Positions 50,511 to 59,536 are shown, counted from the first letter of the stretch. The stretch: 64,000 bases of DNA from Bacillus pseudomycoides (GCF_002582035.1 NZ_NUQE01000088.1:1-64000), one strand, 5' to 3'. Translations and numbers: made by a program. Notes: generated by a model from the letters alone, not told the origin.

Positions 50511-51053
50511 TTACTTTATTCTCATTTTCAAATTATTTATTAATTCAACAAGTGAATTAGTAAGCCGTTCATTTTCTTCTGTTTCAACATTCTCTACGAA
50601 TACCTGCCCTGTTTCATTATCAACCGTAATAGCCATATCTTCAGGAGAGATGAATCCCATTTGAATATATTTAAGTTGTCTTCCTTTATTTTCTTCGTAT
50701 TGTTTCATTACTTGAAAAAATTCTAATAGGCTTTTACCTGGTTCTACAGGTTCAAGATTAACAAGTTGCGCACCATAAAATCCTTGCAAATTTAGAAACC
50801 AGTACGAATTAAAGTATTCTTTAATAGAAATATGAATTTTGAAACCAAGGACCTTTTCAATTTCCGAAAAATCATCTAATCTAACTTTTTCAATAGGTTT
50901 CCAATATACGTATTCTTCTTCATCCGGATGACTCAAATATAAAATAGGATCCATTTCTTCATCCCAAGGTGCTTTAGGATGCGTGCCATATTTCTCGTTC
51001 CAAAAATGCAAAAGGTTATGAAAGTACTGTTCTAATGATTCTTTAATTTCCAT
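50511..51053 (-). CDS. Syd-family (SUKH superfamily) protein, copy 2
   Basis: 180 residues. HFWNEKYGTHPKAPWDEEMD near the start is closer to classical Syd than copy 1. EEEYVYWKPIEKVRLDDFSE, FKIHISIKEYFNSYWFLNLQ, and AITVDNETGQVFVEN are shared landmarks. It stands in a short block, Syd, then a 125-residue unknown, then the family X gene, that parallels Syd, DUF4261, family X around 46.3-48.2 kb. Confidence 0.77.
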   Translation of the reverse strand: MEIKESLEQYFHNLLHFWNEKYGTHPKAPWDEEMDPILYLSHPDEEEYVYWKPIEKVRLDDFSEIEKVLGFKIHISIKEYFNSYWFLNLQGFYGAQLVNLEPVEPGKSLLEFFQVMKQYEENKGRQLKYIQMGFISPEDMAITVDNETGQVFVENVETEENERLTNSLVELINNLKMRIK

Positions 51054-51131
51054 GTTATTCTCCCATCTAACTTAAGCAATAAACACTTGAAACCGTTTAG
51101 CAGTAGTCTAATCTTTTACCCTAAACTTATC

Positions 51132-51509
51132 TTATTTTGACAAGTCATATTCTAAGTATTCCTCATCCCATACAAGAACATGATCATCTACATGCACGTG
51201 CCATTCAGCACCTAAAATGACACAACGAATTTGTGAAAGCAATGCAGTCCAATGTTGAACACCCTCCCATATTGCATCATCACTGTTGTCAGGTAACCTG
51301 GTTGAACCTTCAAAGATTATATCGTCTTCCACTTGATTCTCTTGATTATATACTGTGAAATCTTCCCAGTTATATCCTTCACCCGTATTATTATATTTCT
51401 CAATTTCTTTATCGACGGAATATTCCAAGATCAATTTATCAATAGCTTCCTGTTCAGTGCTAGTAAGCTTTTGTTTACGGTTTGCAGAATAATAAATAGA
51501 AACACTCAT
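51132..51509 (-). CDS. Unrecognised 125-residue acidic protein
   Basis: The start is set at ATG 51509 (MSVSIYYSANRKQKLTSTEQ) behind AAGGGGGAT. Other landmarks are EGYNWEDFTVYNQENQVEDD, STRLPDNSDDAIWEGVQHWT and ILGAEWHVHVDDHVLVWDEE. The AEWHVHVDDH segment could bind metal. No family is recognised, but position and size make an immunity role likely. It has no membrane segment or signal peptide. Confidence 0.65.
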   Translation of the reverse strand: MSVSIYYSANRKQKLTSTEQEAIDKLILEYSVDKEIEKYNNTGEGYNWEDFTVYNQENQVEDDIIFEGSTRLPDNSDDAIWEGVQHWTALLSQIRCVILGAEWHVHVDDHVLVWDEEYLEYDLSK

Positions 51510-51533
51510 TTTATAATCCCCCTTAATTCGCAT

Positions 51534-51899
51534 TATTTGAAATAACTGTAAATCCCTACTTAGAGTTTTCCAGCATTTATGATGCTTTTACTATTATTTC
51601 TTTACATTCATCACAATTTGAAAATATTATTTTTCCCCCTACCACTCTCTTAATCACTTCACTATTATTTCCATATTTTCTCTGTACCACAATACGTCTC
51701 TCATCATTTCAAAACTTTCGTTTAAAATTAAATTGATAGCTTTCGGATAAGTATTCATGCGGTTTGCATAAGGAATTAAATAAATCCCTAAACCATGTTT
51801 AATACCTGCTCCTTAACATTTTCGTCAAACTTAACATTCTCCACATTTGCTCCTTTCCAAACTACATTTTCAGGTTTTGTACCAGTAAAATCCGCACTA
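51534..51899 (-). pseudogene. Decayed gene(s) inside the immunity array
   Basis: Out-of-frame minus-strand pieces remain: SADFTGTKPENVVWKGANVE and FDENVKEQVLNMV (51790-51899), then GIYLIPYANRMNTYPKAINL and NESFEMMRDVLWYRENMEII (51660-51790), then VIKRVVGGKIIFSNCDECKE (51575-51650). They look like one or two immunity-type genes broken by frameshifts. No family can be assigned. Confidence 0.5.
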
Positions 51900-52238
51900 C
51901 TATTTATCGGAATCGTCCCCAAACATTAAATTATCGATTGCTTCCCTGTATTTTGCAATCCCTTCAATTGTCTCAATTGAATTTCTTACCAGCTCAAGTG
52001 TAATCAATTCTTCATCCTCATAAATTTTTATTCTTGCTCCCATTGCAATTAACCCCTCAGCCGATTTCACTAAAGACTTTAATTGATCTGCATCATCATA
52101 ATTGCATTCAATTACAGGCTTTTCTGTTTTCATATTTTGTTTTATCTCACTTATCGATTTAGATGTTTTCTTTCTAATCAAAGGAAGATACTTATTAGAA
52201 TTCGAATCATTAAGCACTACTAAATTCACAGTAACCAT
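51900..52238 (-). CDS. Unrecognised 112-residue protein, array family X copy 2
   Basis: The start is set at ATG 52238 (MVTVNLVVLNDSNSNKYLPL) behind GAGGGAT. It is about 70 percent identical to the protein at 47896-48234: EKPVIECNYDDADQLKSLVK, IAMGARIKIYEDEELITLEL, and an acidic end (LMFGDDSDK). Conservation of the CNY-D--DQL-SLV core while the surroundings vary suggests a real, selected gene family. Function unknown. Confidence 0.7.
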   Translation of the reverse strand: MVTVNLVVLNDSNSNKYLPLIRKKTSKSISEIKQNMKTEKPVIECNYDDADQLKSLVKSAEGLIAMGARIKIYEDEELITLELVRNSIETIEGIAKYREAIDNLMFGDDSDK

Positions 52239-52258
52239 ATCGGCCATCCCTCATCTAA

Positions 52259-52747
52259 TTAAAATTCTATTATTTCATCACTTGTTACTTGAAAAGTAGA
52301 CAAAAGACTTTGTTGGATAGATTGGATTTCTTTCTTCGTAATAAAAGTAGTCTCAATGGCGCTTTCTATTACTATTTTTAAGTTCTCTTCTTTGATCCCC
52401 TCTAACGCTTGTGGTAAATATTTTGTATTTTCTCTTGTATATGCTTTCCATGCCGTATAAGAAACTATGTCAACTAATAAAGACCATAATCTTGCAATTC
52501 TTAACTCTTCTTCCTCTTCAGCAAATTCAGATATACTTGTACAATCTGCATTATCTATCAACTCATACAAATCATCACCAGATACTCCTTTACTTTCAAC
52601 CCAAATCCAACATTTATCTAAAGCATCTCTTCCCGCTAGATATCTCTCATCATCTTTTTTTATAGTTTGAAAGACTTTTTCAGCAATAGTCAAAATAAAT
52701 GCAACCTTTACATCATCCTCTAAAGGATAGATTAAATTACGGTCCAT
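52259..52747 (-). CDS. Imm6-family immunity protein, copy 1
   Basis: 162 residues, all-helical. The Imm6 landmarks are present: CWIWVESKGVSGDDLYELID near residue 45, and LWSLLVDIVSYTAWKAYTRE followed by KYLPQALEGI near 85-115. It pairs with a second Imm6 gene just upstream. Imm6 proteins occur next to various nuclease or deaminase toxins; the cognate here is unknown. Confidence 0.82.
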   Translation of the reverse strand: MDRNLIYPLEDDVKVAFILTIAEKVFQTIKKDDERYLAGRDALDKCWIWVESKGVSGDDLYELIDNADCTSISEFAEEEEELRIARLWSLLVDIVSYTAWKAYTRENTKYLPQALEGIKEENLKIVIESAIETTFITKKEIQSIQQSLLSTFQVTSDEIIEF

Positions 52748-52923
52748 ATGTCCACCTCTGATGTAACAATTATTTATTCTATTATTATTTTCACTCCCTA
52801 TAATCTACTTCCTCCATTCAATTCCTTTACAAATTTTATCCTTTATAATAAATCATATAATTTTTCAAAATGTTATTATTTCCGAATATTCGATGATTAT
52901 GTTCAAACATAGAGCTTATTGAT

Positions 52924-53421
52924 TCATCTAGTAAACAAAAAGTGCATAATATCTTCTTTTTTCAGTGTATTGCTTGTAGTCAAATAAGAAATGAAATTTG
53001 TGGCCATATCCTTATTTGTATCTTTTATCAAATAAAAACCATCTAAAAATTGTTGTACTAAATCTTCATCTACGTTTTCAATTGGGGCTGGTAGATATCG
53101 TTCACCTCTATATTGATATGCTTTCCAGTCAGTAAAAGAAACTGCATCAACAATACAACCCCATACCAATTCCTGCAAAGGATCATTTTCGCTTTGCATT
53201 TGCATATACAGCCCAGAAAATTCTGTTCCATCATCCAATAAATAATAGATTTCATCCCCAGAATACCGTTTATTTTCAAACCATTCCCAACAAGCTTTCA
53301 ATGCATTGGTTACATCCTCATATTCTAAAGAAGTTGATAACAGCTCAACTATGGTTTCGCTTAATCCTAATAAAAACGCAACCTGTGTGTTGGACTCTAA
53401 AGATTTAAAGGTAGCTAACAT
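52924..53421 (-). CDS. Imm6-family immunity protein, copy 2
   Basis: The start is set at ATG 53421 (MLATFKSLESNTQVAFLLGL) behind CGGAGG; 165 residues. CWEWFENKRYSGDEIYYLLD and VWGCIVDAVSFTDWKAYQYR followed by RYLPAPIENV mirror copy 1 at about 30-35 percent identity by eye. The tandem pair has diverged strongly outside these motifs, as expected when immunity proteins follow different toxins. Confidence 0.82.
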   Translation of the reverse strand: MLATFKSLESNTQVAFLLGLSETIVELLSTSLEYEDVTNALKACWEWFENKRYSGDEIYYLLDDGTEFSGLYMQMQSENDPLQELVWGCIVDAVSFTDWKAYQYRGERYLPAPIENVDEDLVQQFLDGFYLIKDTNKDMATNFISYLTTSNTLKKEDIMHFLFTR

Positions 53422-53499
53422 TATATGCCTCCGAATATTCAACTCTTCTTGTGTTTCAAAAATTATAGAACATCAGTAATTTCATTATTTAATCCACTA

Positions 53500-54294
53500 T
53501 TATAATTTAAATCCATAAAAATATTTTTGGCCTCGTTCCCAGCTTTTTTTCGAGAGGCCATCTATATAGGTTACAAAATCTTTATAACTATCATTACTAA
53601 TTATTGTATGGTAATCAGCAGGTACTTTCTCTCCTGTCCAAATTGACAATAAGGATGGTATCAAATCCATTTTTAATGGTTCTTCACTATTTGCTGCTCT
53701 CATCACTCTTTCAAAAATTTTTTTTGTTAAATCCCCGGAAAACGCTAAGCTCTGATAGAAATAATACTTTTCCATATCACATTTTTTAGTATACTTAAGA
53801 TAAAATTCACCGATGTCGTCTACACTTGCTTCCTCTCCGATAATATCTTGATAATTTATATAAAAATCAATTGAATCTCTTATAATCATCGAAGTATCTG
53901 TTATTTCATCCCACTCTTCAAGTAATACTAATAAATACGGAATAATCTCCATAGAAAGCGATGTAACAGCTGCTGCTGAAAATGTATCTACTGTGTATTC
54001 ACTTGCTGAACCTAAAAATTTAAGGTTATCAGAATTTCTAATATCTTCATGTGTAGCAATAGAGCAAAAAATTCGAATACATAAATTTAATACTCGTTCA
54101 TCATTCGTATGATTCATTAGTTGGACTAGCAGTTGTTTTTGTGAAAAATCACCAGCCTTAAAAAGCTCTATTAAATGTAACAAAACTTCCTTTTCCGTTT
54201 TAGCATTCAAAATACTTTCTTTCAAAACTAGGATAGATTCAACTGGTCTATCTCCATACCAAATACGATTCATTATATTTGTACTTTCAACCAA
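53500..54294 (-). CDS. Imm47-like helical-repeat immunity protein
   Basis: An AAGGAGG touches the first ATG, so a TTG nine bases further (54294) is a better start; the product is about 264 residues. NRIWYGDRPVESILVLKESI, LLHLIELFKAGDFSQKQLLV, NLCIRIFCSIATHEDIRNSD and PLKMDLIPSLLSIWTGEKVP match the Imm47 family as I remember it. The protein looks like a HEAT-like helical solenoid. Same-strand neighbours are Imm6 and an ankyrin-SUFU gene. Confidence 0.72.
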   Translation of the reverse strand: MVESTNIMNRIWYGDRPVESILVLKESILNAKTEKEVLLHLIELFKAGDFSQKQLLVQLMNHTNDERVLNLCIRIFCSIATHEDIRNSDNLKFLGSASEYTVDTFSAAAVTSLSMEIIPYLLVLLEEWDEITDTSMIIRDSIDFYINYQDIIGEEASVDDIGEFYLKYTKKCDMEKYYFYQSLAFSGDLTKKIFERVMRAANSEEPLKMDLIPSLLSIWTGEKVPADYHTIISNDSYKDFVTYIDGLSKKSWERGQKYFYGFKL

Positions 54295-54363
54295 ATTTCC
54301 CATCCTCCTTGGAATGATTTATCCATATATCATTGCTAATATGAAACTCTGTTTGCTATTCTT

Positions 54364-55509
54364 CTATATTCCAACATTTTCCCTTTTGATATCAAGAATA
54401 TCTGTGATTCCTTTTTCATTCATTTTATTTAATAAGTATTTATAACCTTTTTCTAAAGCAAGATTTCTTTCTTCTTCATAAATAGGTAAAAGGGTATAGA
54501 AATTAATGATATTACCTTGTTGGGTCTCTACTTTCTCCAGCCCTTGTTCTTGGACCTTACATATCAAAATACTGGATAACTTTGTATTAGACGCAAATGG
54601 CTGTGGTGGTTCTCCATTTGGAAGGATAACCCCTGCGGTTAAATATCCGTCATAATTATGAGGAATATGGGCTGCTCTTCTTAACCATCCAAGAGGCCAG
54701 TAAATGCTTTGATCCTTCAAATCATTTTTATTCATTGGCCAGTCTAAAGGTAACTTTTGTATCAACTCTGCATACTTAAATTCATTTGCTCCTTCCGAGT
54801 TGTCCATCGGGTAATCACTCATACCTGTAGTCACAAGAGTTATAAAATTATTCCTCTTAGATGGTGGTATTATATGAATATTAATCCCTACTTTACTCCC
54901 AGGTATAATTTCACCTATAGTCGTAATTGGAGCCCCGAAGTATTTCGTTACATGTTCCAAAATCTGATTATGTTTACTTTGATTATCGTAATTTGTTATA
55001 GAGGGAGTACTCTCATCCGTGTTTTCTAATAATCGAATAATTTCGGTCTGCCCCTGCTCTCGAGCAAAAGCCAATGCATCTATATTTGTCATAAATTCAC
55101 CACTATACTTAACCTTTGTATCAATACCACTTTTAATTAAAAGTTCTGCAATATCTGTATGTCCATTACTAATTGCACCAAACAAAGGATTTCTCTCAGG
55201 TTCAATGACATCCAATTTTGCACCACAAGACAATAAATACTTAACAATATCTATATGCCCTTTTGAAGCAGCCTCGTTGATTGCTCCGCCATCGTATACA
55301 CCACCATGCCTATTTACGTCTGCTCCTAAGGCTATAAGTCGCTGTACAATCTCAAGTCTTCCTTTTGAAGCTGCTACATGAAGCCATGTTCCAAAGGGCG
55401 TCATCATGTTGAGTCGCTCAATATCATTATCTATTAGCCCAACAACTCTTTCAGTATTACCTAGCTTTATAGCTGAACGAATTTCTTTTGAAATGTGTAT
55501 ATTATCCAT
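54364..55509 (-). CDS. Ankyrin-repeat protein fused to a SUFU domain
   Basis: 381 residues. Residues about 30-170 form four ankyrin repeats (MTPFGTWLHVAASKGRLEIV, GGAINEAASKGHIDIVKYLL, RNPLFGAISNGHTDIAELLI, IDALAFAREQGQTEIIRLLE). From about 185 the Suppressor-of-fused domain follows (HVTKYFGAPITTIGEI, FITLVTTGMSDYPMD, DWPMNKNDLKDQSIYWPLGW, FYTLLPIYEEERNLALEKG). SUFU domains are widespread immunity modules in bacteria, and ankyrin arrays add a variable binding surface. The fusion may let one protein bind a toxin through two faces; this is inference. Confidence 0.88.
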   Translation of the reverse strand: MDNIHISKEIRSAIKLGNTERVVGLIDNDIERLNMMTPFGTWLHVAASKGRLEIVQRLIALGADVNRHGGVYDGGAINEAASKGHIDIVKYLLSCGAKLDVIEPERNPLFGAISNGHTDIAELLIKSGIDTKVKYSGEFMTNIDALAFAREQGQTEIIRLLENTDESTPSITNYDNQSKHNQILEHVTKYFGAPITTIGEIIPGSKVGINIHIIPPSKRNNFITLVTTGMSDYPMDNSEGANEFKYAELIQKLPLDWPMNKNDLKDQSIYWPLGWLRRAAHIPHNYDGYLTAGVILPNGEPPQPFASNTKLSSILICKVQEQGLEKVETQQGNIINFYTLLPIYEEERNLALEKGYKYLLNKMNEKGITDILDIKRENVGI

Positions 55510-55694
55510 AACTTATTATCTCCTCCATTTCGCTATATTACCTATTTGTTTAACATTTTAACCTTTCCATTCTCATATAAAATTTTATCAGTATATTCAA
55601 TAAAAATAATCACATATAATGATATAAATATTTTTAATAGTTAGGAAGATTAATTATATTACAAATACAATTAATTTAAACTTCAATTAACTCA

Positions 55695-55735
55695 AAAAAC
55701 GAAGAGGATCTAATATATTAGATCCTCTTCGTTTT
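55695..55735. terminator. Strong bidirectional hairpin
   Basis: AAAACGAAGAGGATCTAATA / TATTAGATCCTCTTCGTTTT, a perfect palindrome of 20-bp arms. It lies just past the end of an SMI1/KNR4 gene, splitting the immunity array into at least two transcription units. Confidence 0.8.
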
Positions 55736-55744
55736 AACAATCTA

Positions 55745-56233
55745 TTAATCATGTAATTTGTTTAAAAACGCAGTGAAAGTACTCGCTATATAAAATACAT
55801 TTCCTCTCGCTACTTCCTCTACCTCTTCTATTGTAATTCCTTCACTTTCTATGAGCACTTCTTTTTCCCATGTCCCTTCATGTTCCCAAAAAACGACTAT
55901 TGGATTCTCTTCATGATCTTTATAATCAAAGCAAATTAAATTCCCTGCTGGATCAAATGCAAATGGTATAACATGCTTAGGTAGCGTATCCTGATAATCA
56001 TGATATACTTCTACAATATATTCGTCATCTTCTTTATCATATGTTAATAACGTGCCAAATACTTTTTCTTTTCCTGCAACGTCAAATATTTCCGGACTGA
56101 CATGCGCTCCATTATTCTCCAAAACACACTTAACATAATCTTGTGGAAACTTTACACCTATTTCTTTTGCAGCTTCATATACATCTTTTGTTGAAACAGG
56201 TTCATCTGCTGATCTCCATTTCACATAACTCAT
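55745..56233 (-). CDS. SMI1/KNR4 (SUKH-1) immunity protein, copy 1
   Basis: 162 residues. The SUKH-1 pattern is complete: an early helix ending KEIGVKFPQDYVKCVLENNG, a middle VIPFAFDPAGNLICFDYKDH (the PFAxDPAGNxxCFD signature), NPIVVFWEHEG, and a late FYIASTFTAFLNKLHD helix. Such proteins neutralise many different toxins. It is the last gene before a strong hairpin. Confidence 0.88.
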   Translation of the reverse strand: MSYVKWRSADEPVSTKDVYEAAKEIGVKFPQDYVKCVLENNGAHVSPEIFDVAGKEKVFGTLLTYDKEDDEYIVEVYHDYQDTLPKHVIPFAFDPAGNLICFDYKDHEENPIVVFWEHEGTWEKEVLIESEGITIEEVEEVARGNVFYIASTFTAFLNKLHD

Positions 56234-56410
56234 CTAATTCCTTCTCCCCAAAAAATTATTTCCACTTATATGATTTGCTCTATAATTCTTAGAAACGACT
56301 CAGTACATCTCAACTAGTAAGAACGTCAAGTAAGCCTTCTTCCCCAATCCCCAACGTTATATATGTATGAATAGAACTTATATTTTTGGAGCTATATATT
56401 ATATAAATTT

Positions 56411-56758
56411 TTATTTTTTATCCTCTTCAATTTTCTGTATGATACTCCAATCAATACCATCTTCTAACTCGTTTTCAAGTTCTTCTAGTAACTGAACTCC
56501 TTCTTGTTCAATGCCAGCGCCATATCCATAAACCTCAAAATATCTTTTTTTATATTTTGTATACCAATAATATGTACTATACATTATCTTATGTTTATCT
56601 TCTTTCGCCATTAGATTTACTACATTACTACTTAAAAAATTATAATAATCCCAAAGCTCCTTTAGCATCTCATCACTAATTATCTTACTTACAACCTTAT
56701 TCTCTTTGTCTAGTTCCATTAATTTTTTTAATTCAAATTCATTTATTATTTCCATCAT
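56411..56758 (-). CDS. Unrecognised 115-residue protein of the array
   Basis: A helical acidic protein (MMEIINEFELKKLMELDKEN, DEMLKELWDYYNFLSSNVVN, MYSTYYWYTKYKKRYFEVYG, EGVQLLEELENELEDGIDWS). The tyrosine-rich YSTYYWYTKYKKRYFEVYGY segment is notable. No family is recognised. It lies between SMI1/KNR4 and Imm22 genes on the same strand, so an immunity role is likely by context only. Confidence 0.62.
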   Translation of the reverse strand: MMEIINEFELKKLMELDKENKVVSKIISDEMLKELWDYYNFLSSNVVNLMAKEDKHKIMYSTYYWYTKYKKRYFEVYGYGAGIEQEGVQLLEELENELEDGIDWSIIQKIEEDKK

Positions 56759-56884
56759 GTTATTCCTTTCCGCTCTGACTCGTGTTTATTATCACTAATA
56801 ACAAAAGGAAACCAATTGGTTAGACAAAATTGAAACTACATAAACTTTTTCCTAATTTATTCATTTAGATCCTCCGCCATTTCT

Positions 56885-57280
56885 TCACCATCTATCATCA
56901 ACAATTACAGTATAATGAGCGACACCGATACATTCTAATTCGTTATTATTATATGTAATCTTTGTTTTTCTAGCGTCATATGCAAAATTATAAACTAGAA
57001 TTGCAGTATTAAATTCTTTTTTTAAGTTAATGTTATCAAATTGTTCAGTAAATTGTTCATAATATGAAAAGTCCTTCAATAAATCTTGAATATTATTTGC
57101 CGGTGATTGGCCAATCCATTTCTTTTCAACTAAATCACGGTCGTAATAACTTAAGTTAAAATTTTGTTCGAATATTGAGGGGATACTATCTCCATCTTCC
57201 ATATATTTAATATTTGTATATTTCTCAAGCTCATCATTGCTCTCAAAATTCCCAATCCATACTGTTACTTTTTCATTCAT
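56885..57280 (-). CDS. Imm22-family immunity protein
   Basis: 131 residues. VTVWIGNFESNDELEKYTNI at the start, YMEDGDSIPSIFEQNFNLSY and YDRDLVEKKWIGQ match the Imm22 family: a WIGNF strand, then an EDGD-IPS-F segment. A late ILVYNFAYDARKTKITYNNN and VAHYTVIVDD complete the fold. Its start codon follows AAAGGGGA. Flanked by an unknown gene and by a short stretch of debris. Confidence 0.8.
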   Translation of the reverse strand: MNEKVTVWIGNFESNDELEKYTNIKYMEDGDSIPSIFEQNFNLSYYDRDLVEKKWIGQSPANNIQDLLKDFSYYEQFTEQFDNINLKKEFNTAILVYNFAYDARKTKITYNNNELECIGVAHYTVIVDDRW

Positions 57281-57564
57281 CTTAAATCCCCTTTAATCCT
57301 TTTGGCAAGGCGATTTTTCTGTTTTTTAATCTATCTCATCTATCAACGTATCTATCCTTTTTCGTATGAATCATAATAAACCCCACTGCACCGTGAATTC
57401 CAGTTTTTCATGTGCTTTCTTCTACACTTTCTAAAAATTCATTTAAGCAAAGTTTTATCCATTCTTCACCTCAGACTAGGATAGGGTTTAGATTTAAAAA
57501 CGCTATAAATCAAACATAACAAAAAGCAGATCCATAATAGACCTTTATCGGCACTAGCTAGCCC
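57281..57564 (-). pseudogene. Remnant of an array gene
   Basis: The minus strand at 57350-57480 reads EEWIKLCLNEFLESVEEST, a stop, then KTGIHGAVGFIMIHTKKDRY. No start or ribosome site fits. It is probably the 3' end of a lost immunity-type gene. Confidence 0.35.
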
Positions 57565-58134
57565 TCAATTTATAGATACCCTACTAACATGAAAAGGATC
57601 TACATTATTTTCTTCTAATAATTCCTCAAATTTCTCTGTTCCGTATTTTACAAGATATTCATATTCCGACTGTGAAATAAAAAATGCTAGCAAAATTTCA
57701 CCATCTTTTTCTGTATTTCCAGTAAGTACATGCCCATATTCTTCTGGGAAAGCAAATGGTTCAGTGAAGTAAACTGCACTTTTATTGTATTTTTGAACAA
57801 ATGACCTATCGATACTTTCAATCCCACTAATTGCTGTTCCTCGTCCTATTTCTATTCCATTACCTATACAATAAAATAAAGCATTTGCAAGAATATACCC
57901 CGTACTATGAAACGCTCCATCAATTACCATTGAAATTTCAACATTATCTCCTACTACTTCTTCATATTTACTAACTCCAAGTGTATTAAAAACGAGACAT
58001 TCTTCAAATACATTTTCATATTTCAAAATTTGTATACTCGGTATATCCTCACTATTTTTAAACACTTCTCGGTCCATTGGTTCACCTAAGTATTTACCAT
58101 AATGGTCATAATAAAGCTCGCCATAATGAATCAT
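57565..58134 (-). CDS. SUFU-like immunity protein
   Basis: 189 residues. NSEDIPSIQILKYENVFEEC, VFNTLGVSKYEEVVGDNVEI, SMVIDGAFHSTGYILANALF, FTEPFAFPEEYGHVLTGNTE and ILLAFFISQSEYEYLVKYG follow the Suppressor-of-fused pattern (LGVSKY strand, then a helix, then an FxxPF loop and a late SQSEYEYL). A second SUFU domain occurs in the ankyrin fusion at 54364-55509. Same strand and spacing as the rest of the array. Confidence 0.75.
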   Translation of the reverse strand: MIHYGELYYDHYGKYLGEPMDREVFKNSEDIPSIQILKYENVFEECLVFNTLGVSKYEEVVGDNVEISMVIDGAFHSTGYILANALFYCIGNGIEIGRGTAISGIESIDRSFVQKYNKSAVYFTEPFAFPEEYGHVLTGNTEKDGEILLAFFISQSEYEYLVKYGTEKFEELLEENNVDPFHVSRVSIN

Positions 58135-58353
58135 TCTTTGAATTCCCCTTTATACGTTCCTTTTACTCCTTTAAATACATGACTTTTCTTTCATTCTTGT
58201 GCATTAGAAGTAGGATTCTCTTTGACTTTATGTAGCGTGAGTAACACTTATAGAGAGTCACGGACTTTGTTTTACAAAAAAGACTATACAGCTTAATTGA
58301 TCATTCTTTTAACAAACTTATGAAAAAAGTTAATGACCTTAGACTTTTTAACT

Positions 58354-58782
58354 TTAATCCTCATATAAATTATCAAGAAATTCATTTATGTTATTTGCTA
58401 AAAAGTACATATTTTTCATACCATCGTATTCTTCATCATGAGCCCAATGAAAGATATTTTCACAATATTCTTCATTGATGCCCAAACATATTTGATTACC
58501 ACCGGGATCATCTGCAATTGGTATAAACCCCATATCTAAGAGATCATCAAAAAAATAAATTATTTTATCCAAATTATCATACATACTACCAATTCCATAG
58601 AAGATGTTTAATACACTCTCTCCTGCATCATCGGAAATCTTATAAATACTTGCTTTTGGATAGCCACCATTGTATTTCAATAAAAACTCTCTATAATACT
58701 TCGGAAATCGCAGCTGATGTTTTTTCTCAAAAACTTCTAATTCTTCTAATGATAATTTTTCATGAATCATTTCAATCTCCAA
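58354..58782 (-). CDS. SMI1/KNR4 (SUKH-1) immunity protein, copy 2
   Basis: 142 residues from a TTG start. Textbook SUKH-1: an early LEELEVFEKKHQLRFPKYYR, FLLKYNGGYPKASIYKI, then DMGFIPIADDPGGNQICLGI with the invariant PIADDPGGN motif, IFHWAHDEE, and a last MYFLANNINEFLDNLYED. It is one of the clearest immunity genes here. Confidence 0.92.
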   Translation of the reverse strand: MEIEMIHEKLSLEELEVFEKKHQLRFPKYYREFLLKYNGGYPKASIYKISDDAGESVLNIFYGIGSMYDNLDKIIYFFDDLLDMGFIPIADDPGGNQICLGINEEYCENIFHWAHDEEYDGMKNMYFLANNINEFLDNLYED

Positions 58783-59123
58783 TGTGATTCTACTCCTTCA
58801 CAAACTATTTTTACCATTTCTTTTTGATTCGCTGATCACAAAATCATTGTTCTCTAATCTGAATGATGATCCTTTGATATTTTTATGAAAATCTCTTACC
58901 CAATGTCGCTTTATCATCTATACGATTACTACTCTCTTAAAGCAAATACTTCTTCACGATTATTGTTAGCTTATTCAGTGCTGGTACTGGTACAGCAAAA
59001 TCTTTATTCAAGAGTAACTCTATATTTGCACTGTTTATCATCCAACGGACGACTTCACCGATTATTGCCTCATTAAAAAACTCCCTTTAATTTAGAAATA
59101 TAAAATTCTGCATTGTAAATTAA
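58783..59123. other. Gene-free gap in the immunity array
   Basis: About 340 bp with no convincing frame on either strand and no hairpin with a T-run. It should hold the promoter of the SMI1/KNR4 gene at 58354-58782. Confidence 0.3.
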
Positions 59124-59375
59124 TTACAATCCACTTTTATCAACAATTATTTTGCAGGAAGGACATTCAACCGTAGATACATTTGTGTCATCTAGCACAC
59201 ATTTATAAAAGCAGTTAGGACAACTTAAAACTGTATGACTTATTTTGAATTCTATTGATTCTTTCATATATCGCTCATAATCTTGAGGGAACATATCTGC
59301 TAATGTACGAAATACAAAATTACCATCACATTCACGTCCATTCCAATATTCTTTACCACCTTTATATTCAATCAT
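59124..59375 (-). CDS. 83-residue zinc-ribbon protein
   Basis: MIEYKGGKEYWNGRECDGNF is followed by a helix, then LSCPNCFYKCVLDDTNVSTV and ECPSCKIIVDKSGL, so two CPxC knuckles 20 residues apart form a zinc ribbon at the C-terminal end. The site AGGAGGAAAT is excellent. No family is recognised. It may be an immunity gene or an unrelated small protein within the array. Confidence 0.68.
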   Translation of the reverse strand: MIEYKGGKEYWNGRECDGNFVFRTLADMFPQDYERYMKESIEFKISHTVLSCPNCFYKCVLDDTNVSTVECPSCKIIVDKSGL

Positions 59376-59536
59376 ATTTTATATTTCCTCCTACAATTAA
59401 TAATTTTAATATCATAACTAATATACAGAGAATCAAAATTCTCTTTTAAATCGTTTAATCTACTTTTGTCCTGCCTTGCTAAACCACCTTTACTTTAATA
59501 GGAAAAAGTGCATTCCAATGTAGATTTATGAGTATT

